Below, piece by piece: positions 40,314 to 51,400 of a DNA stretch of 56,341 nucleotides. Within the stretch, counting starts at the first letter, position 1. Every line of letters begins with the position of its first letter. A model generated the notes under the pieces. That model had not been told where the DNA came from. It searched no databases and saw only the letters and a program-made list of their open reading frames with translations. The translations under genes were made by a program, and so were the position numbers. This DNA is from JBEBSD01 sp040394475 (GTDB lineage: Bacteria; Bacteroidota; Bacteroidia; Cytophagales; Spirosomataceae). Location of the stretch: positions 1-56,341 of the forward strand of contig JBEBSD010000038.1 of NCBI GenBank assembly GCA_040394475.1, written 5' to 3'.

Positions 40314-43300
40314 CTAGAAACCGGCGCTTAAGCCAAACGAATACGTCCGGTATTGCGGAATGCTCCCGTTATCGATCCCGGACAACATCGAATTGTCGCC
40401 CTTGCTGTTGATTTCCGGGTCATACCCTTTGTAGTTGGTCCAGGTTATAAGGTTCCCGCCAGAGGCAAACACCTTCAGGCTTTTAAATACGGGCAGCTTC
40501 CTTTTCGGAAAGGTGTAGGCAAGCGTCACGTTGCGCAGTCGCACATAGGAACCGTCTTCCACTATAAAATCGGTGAATCTGCTCTGGAAGGGATCTGCCA
40601 TGTCGGGCCTGGGGTAAAAATTACTCGTTCCTTCACCCCGCCACCGGTTGTCCCATGCTTCCTGGCGGATATTGGCACCAGATACCCGGTTCATGGCGTC
40701 CATTGCATACCGATTTGCGTTGATGATCTCCTGCCCTATGCTTCCCTGGAAGAGGATATTCAGCGATAGCCCTTTCCAGTCGAATTTATTGGTCAGGCCG
40801 AAAATGAAATCAGGGTATGGAGTACCGATAATCTCGCGGTCGTCGACCGTGATCGCGCCGTCGGGATGCCCGTCAGCGCCGCTGATATCCTTAAATTTGA
40901 GCATACCCGGTGCCCGGGTATAGGAGTCGGTCGGTCCGGCGTCGACCTCGGTCTGGTTCTGGTACACCCCGACGACCCGATACCCGTAATACGACCCTAT
41001 GGGGCTACCCACTCTTGCAATGGTCAGAGATTGTCCTGCTACGGCCGTATAACCGGGGCTGACAAACGAATTTAGCCTGTCGCCGAGGCTGATCACCTTG
41101 TTCCGGTTCCTGGAAATATTTCCGGAGATATCCCAGCCGAACCGACCGGTAAGCAATTTTGCATTCACATCAAATTCGAGCCCCTGGTTTTCGATGATTC
41201 CCTGATTGGTCGAGTAGGAAGTGAACCCGTTCGAGGGCGGAATAGTAAGGTTGATCAACAGGTCATGGGTACGTTTATTATAATAGTCAAATCCCATCGT
41301 GAGCCGGTTTTTGAAAAAAGTCGCATCCGCCCCGATATTCGTCTGTGCGGTCGTTTCCCAGTGCAGGTTTTGATTGGGGAGATTGGCCAGCACGTACCCG
41401 ATCTGGATACTTTGATTGGCTACACTGCCGGTAGAATTGAGCATCGCCTTGGTAGAACCGACGCCTACGGCCTGATTCCCGGAAAACCCGTAGCTCGCCC
41501 TGATCTTCAATTCAGAAACGGAGGAAACCGATTCCATAAAGGATTCCTTGTGCATGTTCCATCCAAACGCCACGGAAGGGAAAAAGTCCCACTTGTTGTC
41601 GGAAGCCAGACGGGTAGAACCGTCGGCTCTGGCAGTGAAGGTTACGATGTATTTTTTATCGAAGCTATAATTGACGCGCCCGATAAACGAGGAAAGTCCC
41701 CATTCGGTTGTGCTCGTTGTCGGGTTGGTGATCGAAGTGGCGCTACTCAGATCGTAGTACAGCAGGTTATCATTTGGAAAATTCAGGGCATTTATTCCGA
41801 ACACCCTCCTGTTCCACTGCTGCCAGGTATAGCCTCCTACTGCATTGATACTGTGCTTTTCGGCTATGACCCTGTTAAAGTTCAGGGTATATTCGGTCAG
41901 GTAATTGAAGGAGCTGATATGCCCCCGATAGGCGTAGCCGCCTTCCCGATTACCGAGCGTTGTACCGCGCGGGTGATAGAAATCACGATGGGTAGATCTC
42001 ACGTTCACCCCGCCGTTTACACGAAAGGTAAGTCCCCGTACGATCGTATAGTCTGCGAAGATATTTCCCAGCGCGGTGGTCATCCGGTTCTGGTCGTCGG
42101 ACAGGTTGATCAGTGTCAGCGGGTTTCCGAGCTGCGTCTGGTCAATCTCGAGCTCGTCTTCCGACGTGTAGGGTGAGTCAAAAGGCCGGGAGGTCAGCGC
42201 CCCTCTTACGACCGACATAGAGGCATCGGCGATATTGGACGACTGCATCGCCGCGCGGTTACGGCTCAATACACCGTTCATGTTCACGCCGAATTTTAGC
42301 TTCCTGCTGAACTCCCGGTCGAGGTTGATCCGCAGCGACCCCCGGTCATAGTTAGAGTTTTTAACGATCCCTTCCTGGGAAAGATAGCCGACGCTGACGG
42401 CATAGCGCAGCTTATCCTGTCCGCCGGAAACATTGAGCTGGTGACTATTAGTATGTCCTTCCTGATAGATTAAGTCCTGCCAAACCGTATTGACCCCCGA
42501 ATACTGCGCGATCTGGGCAGCCCGGAAAATCGAATCCTGGCCGTTGTTCAGGGAGGCTTCGTTAGAATAGTTGAGATAATCCATCGTCCCCAGGACATCG
42601 ATTTTTTTGGGGAGCATACTGATATCGAAACGAAAGGTGTAGGAGATACGGTCTGCTCCGGCCTTCCCTCTTTTGGTCGTAATCAGCACTACCCCGTTGG
42701 AGGCCCTGGAGCCGTATATAGCCGTAGCCGAAGCGTCTTTCAGGATCTCGATGGATTCGATGTCGCCCGGATTCAGGCTGGCCAGCGCGTTATCCTCGGG
42801 CAGTTGGCCGAGGTAGCCCGACTGGCTTCCGCCTGACATTCTGACACTTCCGTTGTCGGAGTCAACCGGGTACCCGTCAATAACGACCAAAGGCTGGTTA
42901 CTCCCGCTCACCGAGGTCGCTCCACGAATGTTAAAGGAAATACCGCCTCCCGGCGCCCCGGTATTCTGCGTGATCTGAACCCCCGATACCTGCCCCTGCA
43001 AAAACTGCTCCACCGATGTGACCGGGCGTTCATCTACTCCCTCAGCGCTGATCTTAGCTACCGATCCTGTTAGATCGCTCTTGCTGATCGTTCCATACCC
43101 TATCACGACTACTTCTTCCAACGCTTTATTGTCGACCCGCATCACGATGTCGAACTGCGTTTTGTTCCCCGAGATGATCTCTTGCGACAGATAGCCGACA
43201 AACGAAAACATCAGGACAGATTCGTCATCGGGAACCGTCAACTTAAAAGTGCCTTCCGCGTCCGTTGTCGTTCCTTTTTGCGTTCCCTTCAGTAAGATAC

Positions 43301-43823
43301 TTACACCCGGCAGCCCCTCCCCGGATACAGCATCCGTTACCCTGCCGGTGATGGAACGATCCGGAACAGCATCAGGGGTTCTTAGTTCGTCAGTTGGCGG
43401 AACAGGCGATCCTTCAGCATCCGCACCGTCTATACGTGGAGACTCCTCCCGGATGGATGGATTCCTCTTTAAGGGGCGCTTCTCCCGAATCACAAACGTT
43501 TCGGCGTCAATTTCCACGCATAGCATTTCCAATGGCGCTAACAACTGATTCAGCTGTTCAGTCATTCCTTTATTGAAGTACTCCAGGGGACGCTTAGCAA
43601 CCTTGGCGGAACGAACCAGGCCAGCCCGGTAGTTGAATCGAACCGCAAAAGTAGATTCCAACTGGTCAAGCAGTGACTTTAAGGTTATTTGATTAGGATC
43701 AGTCGTGGCGTTTGTCGGCGACGATTGCAATTGCACTGAGGCAAGCGTTTGAGCTGAAGCCGGCATCCCCGTGCCCGACAACAGTATCAGATTTAAGCAC
43801 AGAAAGTAAAGATGTTTAGGCAT
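40314..43823 (-). CDS. SusC/RagA-family TonB-dependent transporter with STN domain (SusC2)
   Basis: The ATG at 43823 gives MPKHLYFLCLNLILLSGTGM, matching the SusC1 start; an upstream in-frame ATG at 43877 is less likely. The 1169-residue product has an STN domain, then CarboxypepD-regulatory-like (ITGRVTDAVSGEGLPGVSIL), then the plug beginning EEVVVIGYGTISKSDLTGSV, GSNQPLVVIDGYPV, ILKDASATAIYGSRASNGVV, and a barrel ending YRTYSFGLSAGF. It imports the ligand bound by SusD2, with the heparinase-type lyase encoded downstream. Its upstream fecR is a pseudogene, so FecR1 may serve it as well. Confidence 0.96.
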   Translation of the reverse strand: MPKHLYFLCLNLILLSGTGMPASAQTLASVQLQSSPTNATTDPNQITLKSLLDQLESTFAVRFNYRAGLVRSAKVAKRPLEYFNKGMTEQLNQLLAPLEMLCVEIDAETFVIREKRPLKRNPSIREESPRIDGADAEGSPVPPTDELRTPDAVPDRSITGRVTDAVSGEGLPGVSILLKGTQKGTTTDAEGTFKLTVPDDESVLMFSFVGYLSQEIISGNKTQFDIVMRVDNKALEEVVVIGYGTISKSDLTGSVAKISAEGVDERPVTSVEQFLQGQVSGVQITQNTGAPGGGISFNIRGATSVSGSNQPLVVIDGYPVDSDNGSVRMSGGSQSGYLGQLPEDNALASLNPGDIESIEILKDASATAIYGSRASNGVVLITTKRGKAGADRISYTFRFDISMLPKKIDVLGTMDYLNYSNEASLNNGQDSIFRAAQIAQYSGVNTVWQDLIYQEGHTNSHQLNVSGGQDKLRYAVSVGYLSQEGIVKNSNYDRGSLRINLDREFSRKLKFGVNMNGVLSRNRAAMQSSNIADASMSVVRGALTSRPFDSPYTSEDELEIDQTQLGNPLTLINLSDDQNRMTTALGNIFADYTIVRGLTFRVNGGVNVRSTHRDFYHPRGTTLGNREGGYAYRGHISSFNYLTEYTLNFNRVIAEKHSINAVGGYTWQQWNRRVFGINALNFPNDNLLYYDLSSATSITNPTTSTTEWGLSSFIGRVNYSFDKKYIVTFTARADGSTRLASDNKWDFFPSVAFGWNMHKESFMESVSSVSELKIRASYGFSGNQAVGVGSTKAMLNSTGSVANQSIQIGYVLANLPNQNLHWETTAQTNIGADATFFKNRLTMGFDYYNKRTHDLLINLTIPPSNGFTSYSTNQGIIENQGLEFDVNAKLLTGRFGWDISGNISRNRNKVISLGDRLNSFVSPGYTAVAGQSLTIARVGSPIGSYYGYRVVGVYQNQTEVDAGPTDSYTRAPGMLKFKDISGADGHPDGAITVDDREIIGTPYPDFIFGLTNKFDWKGLSLNILFQGSIGQEIINANRYAMDAMNRVSGANIRQEAWDNRWRGEGTSNFYPRPDMADPFQSRFTDFIVEDGSYVRLRNVTLAYTFPKRKLPVFKSLKVFASGGNLITWTNYKGYDPEINSKGDNSMLSGIDNGSIPQYRTYSFGLSAGF

Positions 43824-44560
43824 TTTGGTGTTTTCTGATTGGGTTTCTAAAAAATTTAACATACGCCGTCCAGGCAAAGCCCTGGCTTTGGAATTGACAC
43901 GTTAAAACAGTGCATTTGCCGTGTTATGGATGCTATAGGAAGTACATCCGATTCTGATAAGGCATCGCTTCAAGGCCAAAAGTTTCAGACAAGGATGTTC
44001 AGTGCCTTCCGGGTATCATTCAGAGGCAGTTCACCGGTAAACTGCTGCTCCTTAAATGTCCCGCCTTCCATCAGCCGTTCTATACCGTAAACCCTCTGAA
44101 ACCGCTGCTTTAAGTCAGCCATCGGTGCGTTTTCAACCACCAAAAGGGTGTGAACGCCAGCCGGTCAAAGTCGCTGCGCTCCTTGTCAACTTTCTCCAAT
44201 CGATACGTTATCCCCCTTTTGATAAGAAGCGACCTGGCCAGGCTTCGTCAAAAGCATCTTCTAGGAGTATCCCGATCGATCTTAGCGCGTCAGCGTCCCG
44301 AGCTCCGCACTGCCGGCGTGAATCACCTTCTCCCGGAAGAAAACCTCTGCGTCGTAGGAGATGTAGTCACTGTACGGTTTCATACCAAATGGGTTTCAAC
44401 TATACAGTGAAGCCAAGAAGCTGTTTTGTAGTATAAAATTTTAAAAAAATTCTCCAGAAAAGAATAAAAAAGGCAGCATCAACACTAACAAACTGTTCTT
44501 TAGTTCATTACATACTATTTTCAAAGCACGCTACACTTGCGGACGAACGGTCTGGTTTGA
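43090..44560 (-). repeat. Duplicated SusC-head/fecR segment, copy 2
   Basis: This copy of 33090-35160 covers the head of SusC2, the inter-gene region, a broken fecR and the fecR upstream region (similar words down to the ACTTG-GAACGG part). The copy is shorter because most of the fecR coding region has been lost. Boundaries were judged by eye. Confidence 0.8.
43924..44383 (-). pseudogene. fecR pseudogene upstream of SusC2
   Basis: Reading from the ATG at 44383, the sequence starts MKPYSDYISYDAEV like FecR1, then jumps to FFREKVIHAGSAELGTLT, which in FecR1 lies about 100 residues further on. It then meets stops and jumps again to MLLTKPGQVASYQKGD. The C-terminal STN-interacting part (ALNIL and PYQNRMYFL region) remains but ends in an early TAG. 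In total about 460 bp remain of about 1040 bp. At least two internal deletions and frame breaks make it non-functional. It is clearly derived from the same ancestor as FecR1. Confidence 0.9.
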
Positions 44561-44866
44561 ATGCAATCCCGCCTGTCCAAAACGTTTTCTGCAGCTTTTG
44601 CCGGTCAGGGTTTCTGAGCAGGTATCGGATCGATTCTAAAAATACAGCCATACCTTATACGCAATTGCCCGACTTCAAGCACTCTTATCGGCTTGCAAAC
44701 GGATTGCTTTACCCGTCCATCAGACCTCTCTTCACAAATAGGTTTAACCCGCCTGTTCGATCATGGTTTTGCAACGTCAATAAACTACAATCTATTCAAA
44801 ACCAGCACATTAAAAAGTGTAAGCTTTTTGTAAGCCCGTTTTTTATACTTTTTTCCGCCCCACCGC
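44561..44866. other. Intergenic stretch without recognised genes
   Basis: Between the fecR remnant and the small membrane peptide I see no convincing gene on either strand. The only structure noted is a weak AAAAAG...CTTTTT inverted repeat around 44812-44829. The plus-strand frame beginning at 44557 has no recognisable features. Confidence 0.4.
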
Positions 44867-44874
44867 TAAGTTTG
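44867..44874 (+). promoter_or_regulatory. Candidate -7 box of the small membrane peptide
   Basis: TAAGTTTG at 44867-44874 matches the Bacteroidota TAnnTTTG consensus, 20 bp before the ATG at 44895. A clear TTG -33 element at the right spacing is not visible, only a T-rich stretch, so this is tentative. Confidence 0.35.
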
Positions 44875-44894
44875 GCATATTAAACAATCTGCTC

Positions 44895-45047
44895 ATGTTT
44901 CATTCATTATTGAGAGACCGGAAGTTGACTTTACTGGTGGTTGCACTGCTAAGCCTTGTGATCCTGATGGCGCTGATATGGCGGCACTATGACCTGGAGC
45001 TGCAACGGATCGACGAACGAATGAATGAATTGAAGTCAACCATTTAA
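44895..45047 (+). CDS. Small single-pass membrane peptide (50 residues)
   Basis: The peptide MFHSLLRDRKLTLLVVALLS continues into LVILMALIWRHYDLELQRID and ends ERMNELKSTI. A basic start, one hydrophobic helix at about residues 11-29 and a charged, probably coiled-coil tail suggest a membrane micro-protein with a cytoplasmic or periplasmic tail. A TAnnTTTG-type box lies 20 bp upstream. It ends 7 bp before the decayed beta-helix gene. I do not recognise a family. Confidence 0.55.
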   Translation: MFHSLLRDRKLTLLVVALLSLVILMALIWRHYDLELQRIDERMNELKSTI

Positions 45048-45054
45048 TAACGCG

Positions 45055-45498
45055 ATGAGAATCTTCTTTACCCCGGCAAAAAGCAGTCTAAAGCTAACCG
45101 CGATACGCGTAATTCCGACGCTCATCCTCTTGTTTTCGGCCCTTTTCTCCAACGCCCAAATTACCCCCGATGCCAATGGCATCGTCTATGTAACCGAGGC
45201 CGGGACCGGCGATGGCCACGGCTGGGACCATGCCACTCACGACTTACAAGGAGCTATCAACAGTGGTGCTACCAAAGTCTTTGTAGCCGTCGGCAATTAC
45301 GATGTGCCGTCACCCCACAGTTTCGTGATGAAAGATGGTAGCGATTGATGCGGGGAATAATACCTATAACGCACCTCCCTGGGATCTCGTAGGGAATCCA
45401 CGCATAAATAATGGCACGATTGATATTGGCGCTCACGAATATTCCTCAAATATGCCGCCTGTGATAATAACACCGGATGCCGGCTGCGTTACTCCTTG
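45055..45498 (+). pseudogene. Decayed beta-helix T9SS-type protein gene
   Basis: From ATG 45055 the frame gives a signal peptide (IPTLILLFSALFSNAQ) and the opening of a beta-helix module (ITPDANGIVYVTEAGTGDGH, KVFVAVGNYDVPSPHSFVMK) and stops at 45346-45348. In another frame right there, the module end follows: VAIDAGNNTYNAPPWDLVGN and PRINNGTIDIGAHEYSSNM, then PDAG, the opening of a next module, and a stop. The body between was lost and the frame broken. The words match module 6 of the giant gene on the opposite strand, so both derive from one family. Confidence 0.8.
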
Positions 45499-48400
45499 AT
45501 CAGCCTCATCGCCTTTCCGTCGAAAGTGTACAGTATATAAATGCCGGGCATATACTTGTCGAGCCGGATGGTAAATGTTCCCTCCTTTACGGTTACCTGC
45601 TGCAAGAGCATTCCGGCCGCATTGACCAGCTTTAACGTGGTCCCCACATATTCGGCGCCGATTTCGACGATTACCTTTTCACCTGCCGGGTTAGGATAGG
45701 CCCTTAGCGGCATGCCGCCGGGGCTGGCCACACTTACGATCCTGCTGTAGCTGTAGGAGCCGTCCACATCCACCTGCCTGATCCGGTAGTAGACCATGCC
45801 GGATACTGCCGCCGGATCCGTAACGCTATACCGGCTCGTCCCATTCCCTTTGCCGGCTACGGTGGCCACCGTAAGGAAATCCCTGGCGTTGCGGCTCCTT
45901 TCCACCTCGTAATGCGCCACGCCGCTTTCCGACACCTTCCATTCCAGCACGGCCTGATGCTGGTCATTCAGATCGGCGACAAATGAGATCCATCGTACGG
46001 GTAACGGGGCACTGCCGGTTTTGACAAAGAAGCCGCTGAAGCCGGTCACGTCGAAGCTTACTTCCCAGCGCCCGGCCGCGCTGTTCCATTCCACCGACAA
46101 AGGTGTAATATTGACCGGCGTACCGGGGTAGGAACCGGGAAGGCCGGAAGTGCTCCCTTCTCCGGGGCGTTTCTCTACGATAACGTTGGCTTTGCGGGCT
46201 TCGATGGTAGCAGGATCATCGGCATCGGGCAGTAGGCTGGCGGGAGCCGGTGCCTGCTGGTTGAAACTCTTAAACTCCTGGTTGGTAAAATAGAGCGTGA
46301 TGGTTCCGGTTGCGGTTTCCGCGTTGTTTTCGGGACTGATCTCATAGTGCCGTTTTACGTATTGTACGGGTTGGGTATTTTCGATCCAGACTTTTGTGGT
46401 CGCAATGCCCTCAATATTACCCGGTGCACCCGTCGTCGTCACCAGGGCCGCCACCGCATTGCATCCATCCAGGTAGGCCGTAGTGCCGTTTGGATGCTGA
46501 ATCCTGACGATCGTGTTCCCGCTTATGACCATACCCTGATCGGCTGCAGCATGTACATTTTCGAACGCGCCCAGGTCTACCCGGTCGCCGAAGACACGCG
46601 GCTGCCCGGCAAGGTCCAGCGACGGGAGATGGAAGCCCGTGGTATCCGGGTTACCGGCATTGATTGCCGGGCTGCAATCTTTCAGCCCGTAGTTCCCACC
46701 GGAAGGACCGGCAAATACCTCCTCCGGGGTGAGGTTCCCGGCAGCGATATTGCCGTTTTCCGTATTGGTATTGCCTTCAATCAAAGAGTACTGAGCGGTG
46801 TAATTCCCGCTGATAGTACCAAACACGATAGCGTTTGAAAAGGAAGCAGACGCTGAGATGCCCCTCAAAGCATCGGGCGTATTACCGGCGGTGGTCGTAT
46901 GATTGAATATACCGTTTCCATCCTGCAGGAAGATCCCGCCCCCGTCAACAGCAGCCGTGTTTCCGGTGATGGCGACACCGGTCAAAACCGGGGCAGACAG
47001 GAGGCTGATCAAACCGCCGCCCTTGTTGGCGGCTTCATTACCGTTTATGATCACATTGGTAATAACCGGTGAGGAATTGCTAATAAACATTCCGGCTCCG
47101 TTATCCGCTTTGTTGTCTTTAATGACCAGGTTACGGAGTGTGGGCGAGGCATAGTTAAGATAAATCCCCCCGCCGTTGGTGCCGCGGTACCCCTCTGTAA
47201 TCGTAAACCCGTCGAGAATGGCGGTACGGGTCATGGGGTTCCCCGGGAAATCATTGAAGACTACCGGCCTTTCGTTTTTCCCTTTCAGCACCGAGCCGTT
47301 ACCTTGGTTGGGCAGGATCCTGGTGTCCTGCAGGCCGACAATCCTATTTTCAGGATCGAAACCGCCATAGATGGCTACGCCGTTTTTCATGACGAAGCTG
47401 TGGGGAGAGGGTACCTCGTATTCTCCCACGGCCACAAAAACCATGCGGACACCCGCTGCGTTGATCGCCTTCTGCAAATCGCCGGTTGCATTTGCCCAGC
47501 TTGAGCCGTCTTGCTGGCCTCCCGCACGTTCGTTTACATACACAATGCCGTTCTCATCAGGCAAAATGCCTCCCACATATTCGTATGCTCCCAAATCGAT
47601 TGTCCCGTCATGTAGTCTCGGGTTGCCTGCCAGATCCTTGGTGTTGTCGTTCAGATCCGGATACAATTCATTCTTCCCTTTGTTAATGGCAGGCGAGGCG
47701 CCCAGCAGCCTATAGTCTCCGACGGTTATATCGTTGAAGATCTTCTCAAGTGTAATGTCTGTGGCATCGAGGTTATCATTCGCAGGATCGGTATTTCCTT
47801 CGATCAATGAGTTGTAGGCAACGTACTTGTCTTCTTCTATACTGCCATATACGATGGAATTGTACGAGACTATCGAATCTTCGGCAAAAAAAGCATTGGG
47901 ATAATTTTCGCCGACGGTTGCATTATATAGCTTAACGGTGTTGCCGGTATCTCCCGAAAAATTCGCCACACCGCCTCCGCTGACAGCCGCGATATTGAGC
48001 GTTATTTCAACGTTGGTTAGAATCGGGGCCGATAGCTGATTCCCTATTCCGCCGCCATGGGAGAGCGCTGTATTTCCCGTTATCCTGACATTGTTTATCC
48101 TGGGTGAAGAACGGATGTTAAGTACGCCGCCGCCAACTACTGAGGAATTCAGCAGGATGGTCACATCGTTTAAAACCGGGGAAGAACTATCGTTACATAT
48201 GCCGCCTCCGTAACTAACCGTTTCAGAATTTTCGGCAAGTGTTGTATTTCCCTGTATCGTAACCGTGTTTAATTCGGGGTTTGATTCTAAATTATACATT
48301 CCGCCTCCGTATTCTTTGGCATAATTTCCCATGATGAATACATCCGTTAAGACCGGCGAAGAACGATAGTTGTATACCCCTCCTCCCACCTCAGCAGTAT

Positions 48401-51400
48401 TTCCGGAGACCATCACGCCGTTTAAGACCGGATGGGAGTTCTCCTTGTTGAACACACCGCTGCCTTTGTTGTTCAGGATAAACACAGCGGTTAGCGTGGG
48501 CGAGCTGTCGACCCAATTGTAAATACCTTCCTTTTCATTTTCTTCTATCGTTACCAGGGTTAAATCGGGGGAGGAGTTGTCGAAGTTCAGAATACCCACA
48601 TGATTGTTTGATCGTATTTTTACGGCGATTAGTGTTGGGTTACAATAACCGGTGTTGTACATACCGGTTCCGTTATTTTCCGATATCTCCACGTCGATCA
48701 AAGTGGGCGAGGAGTTATTGTCGTTGTAAATGCCCCCATTATTGTTTTTTGATATTGTCACGCTGGTTAAAGCAGGTGATGAATGGTTAAAATTATACAT
48801 TCCGTAACCATTGTTTTCAGCAATAATGATATTGGTAAACGTAGGCGAAGAATTGTAGTTTTCAACAGCAAAGATTTCCCCTCCCGTAATTACGAACCCG
48901 TCGAGCGCTGCTGAGGAGTCGATACTGCTTTCTCCGAACATCCCCCCGCCGGATAGAATCACCGATCCGTTATTCCCGCGTAATAGGGTGCCTCTTGTAA
49001 GGTCGGCCGTGTCTGGTAAAATGCGCGTATCGGCCAGATCGTCAATACCGTTCTCCGGATCAAATCCTCCGTATACCGCTACATTGTTCTTCAGGATAAA
49101 GCTTACCGGCAGCGCGGAAACAACAGGGGTACTGTAGGTCCCCTGTGCAACCCATACCTGTTTTGCTCCCCTGGTGTGGATGGCCCCGATCAGGCTTTGA
49201 GTGGCATTGTCCCAACTGCTTCCGCTTCCATCACCGGCGGTAGCGGTTCTTACATGCACCACGCCGTTTTGATCCGGAACCAGGAAAGATTCGTAGGCGC
49301 CCATATCGACCGCCAATCCGGATAGCCTGGGATTGCCCGCCAGGTCTTTGGTGGTGGAATCTAAACCGGTAACCAGGTAGTTAAACCCTGCGTCGATTGC
49401 TGCCGAGGCGGCTTTAAGCCGGTAGTCGCCCGCGGCCGGGTCGCGAAAGAGATCGGTCTGCGCAACACCGGAGCTGCCTTCGATCAGCGAATATTGGCTG
49501 CTCAACAATGACGCTGCTGAAATGTCGCCGTAGACGATTGAATTGGTAAAAGAAACGAAGCCATTGCCGGCATGAACCGCATTAGGGACATTACCGACTA
49601 TCGTGGTGGTCCCTACTGACAGAGAAGAATATTCGGATCCACTGAAGATTCCGCCTCCCTGTTCGGTCGCCTGGTTAGCGCTTATTTCCACGGTGGAAAC
49701 CCAGATGCCGCTGCCGCCTTCATAGTAGATTCCTGCCCCCCGCCTGGCTTTATTCCCTTTAATGAGCGAATTGGAAAGGGTAGCGTTTGCGTCCAGGTTG
49801 TATAGGCCGCCGCCATTCTCAGTAGCCTCATTTCCGGTAATCAGCAGGTTGGCAAGGGTGGGCCAGGCATAATGATTATAAATGCCGCCCCCGTTTGCGG
49901 CCTTTCCCCCGGTAATGGTGAAGCCGTCCAGTATGGCAGTGGTTGTTAACCGGTTGACAGGAGTGAAATTGTTGTTAACGACCGTCCGCAGATCTTGCCC
50001 GTGCAGGATCGAGCCTTCCGTCTCGCTGAGCAGGATCCGTTTTTTAGTCAGGTCGTCCACACCGTTTTCCGGGTCGAAGCCACCGTATATTGCCAGGTTG
50101 TTTCTCATGATAAAACCCCGTCCGGGGGCGTAGTAAGTTCCCCTCGCTACCCATACCTGCTGTACGCCCGGGGTTCTGACAGCGCCTTGCAAATTCCCGG
50201 TGGCATTGTTCCAGCCGCTGCCGTCGCCGGTGGCATTCTCCCTTACGTATACAATGCCGTCGGCATCGGGGAGGATCCCGTAGTCCGGGAAAAATTCGTA
50301 AGCGCCCAGGTCAATTCTATCACCCGCAAGCCGGGGGTTGCCGGCCAGGTCTTTGGTGGTGTCATCCAAATCGGGAAACATTGAGTTAACCCCCATGTCA
50401 ATGGCCGGCGAAGCATCGTTAAGCCGGTAGTCATCTGTGGAAGGATCCGCAAATACATCCGCGGATGTAAAACCTGATCCGCTGATATCGCCGCTTCCCA
50501 CAGCGGCCTGCCCTATCCGCAGGGAATAATACGTGCTGACATTCGCTCCGGTAATCGCGCCGTCAACAATGGAATTGAACAGGTTCAGCGAGCCGCTCAC
50601 TCCATGGACAGCGCCGGGGGTATTGTCGGCGATGGTGGTGTTTCGCAGGAAAGCATACGCCTCGTTGTTAAAAACCCCGCCGCCCAGATCGCTCGCCTGG
50701 TTGGCAGTCACTTCCACGTTGATCAGCATCGGAGAAGCAATTTCGCCAAAGTAAATGCCGCCTCCCCGGCCGGCCTTGTTTTCCTTCACAATGGCATTCG
50801 ACAACGCAGCGGCGGCGCTATTGTTGTAAATGCCGCCTCCGTTACCGGTAGCCTCGTTTCCTTTGATAAGCAGATTGTTCAGCGTAGGCGCCGCATAGTA
50901 GTTATAAATGCCGCCTCCGTCTACGGCTTTTCCCGCCGTAATGGTAAAGCCGTCCAGGAGGGCAGAGGGAGTGAGCCGGTTGGTCGGGCTGAAATGATTT
51001 CTGACCACCGTCCTTTCATTGCCTCCGCTCAGGATAGCGCCTCCTGTATCACTGAACAGGATACGGGCATCGGCCAGGCTGTTCACGCCATGATCGGGGT
51101 CAAAACCGCCGTACACCGCCACATTGTTTTTCAGGACGAAGCCTTGTGCAGGTGCAGTGTAAGTACCTGCTGCCACAAATACCTTCTGCGCGCCCGCTGC
51201 ATTGATGGCGGCCTGCAGGTTCCCGGTAGCATTTTCCCAGCCAGAACCGACGCCGTCGGCGCCTTCTTTTACATATACAATGCCGGCGGCATCGGGGATG
51301 ATCGCTTCGTGGTCTTCTTCTTCAAAAGCAGATTCATAGGCTCCGAGGTCGATCCGGGCACCCGCAAGCCGCGGATTGCCCCAAAGATCTTTCGTCGTGG

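Noticed and set aside
41265..42176. 303-residue plus-strand open frame
   Set aside because: It is antisense to the SusC2 barrel and shows no signal, motif or start context.
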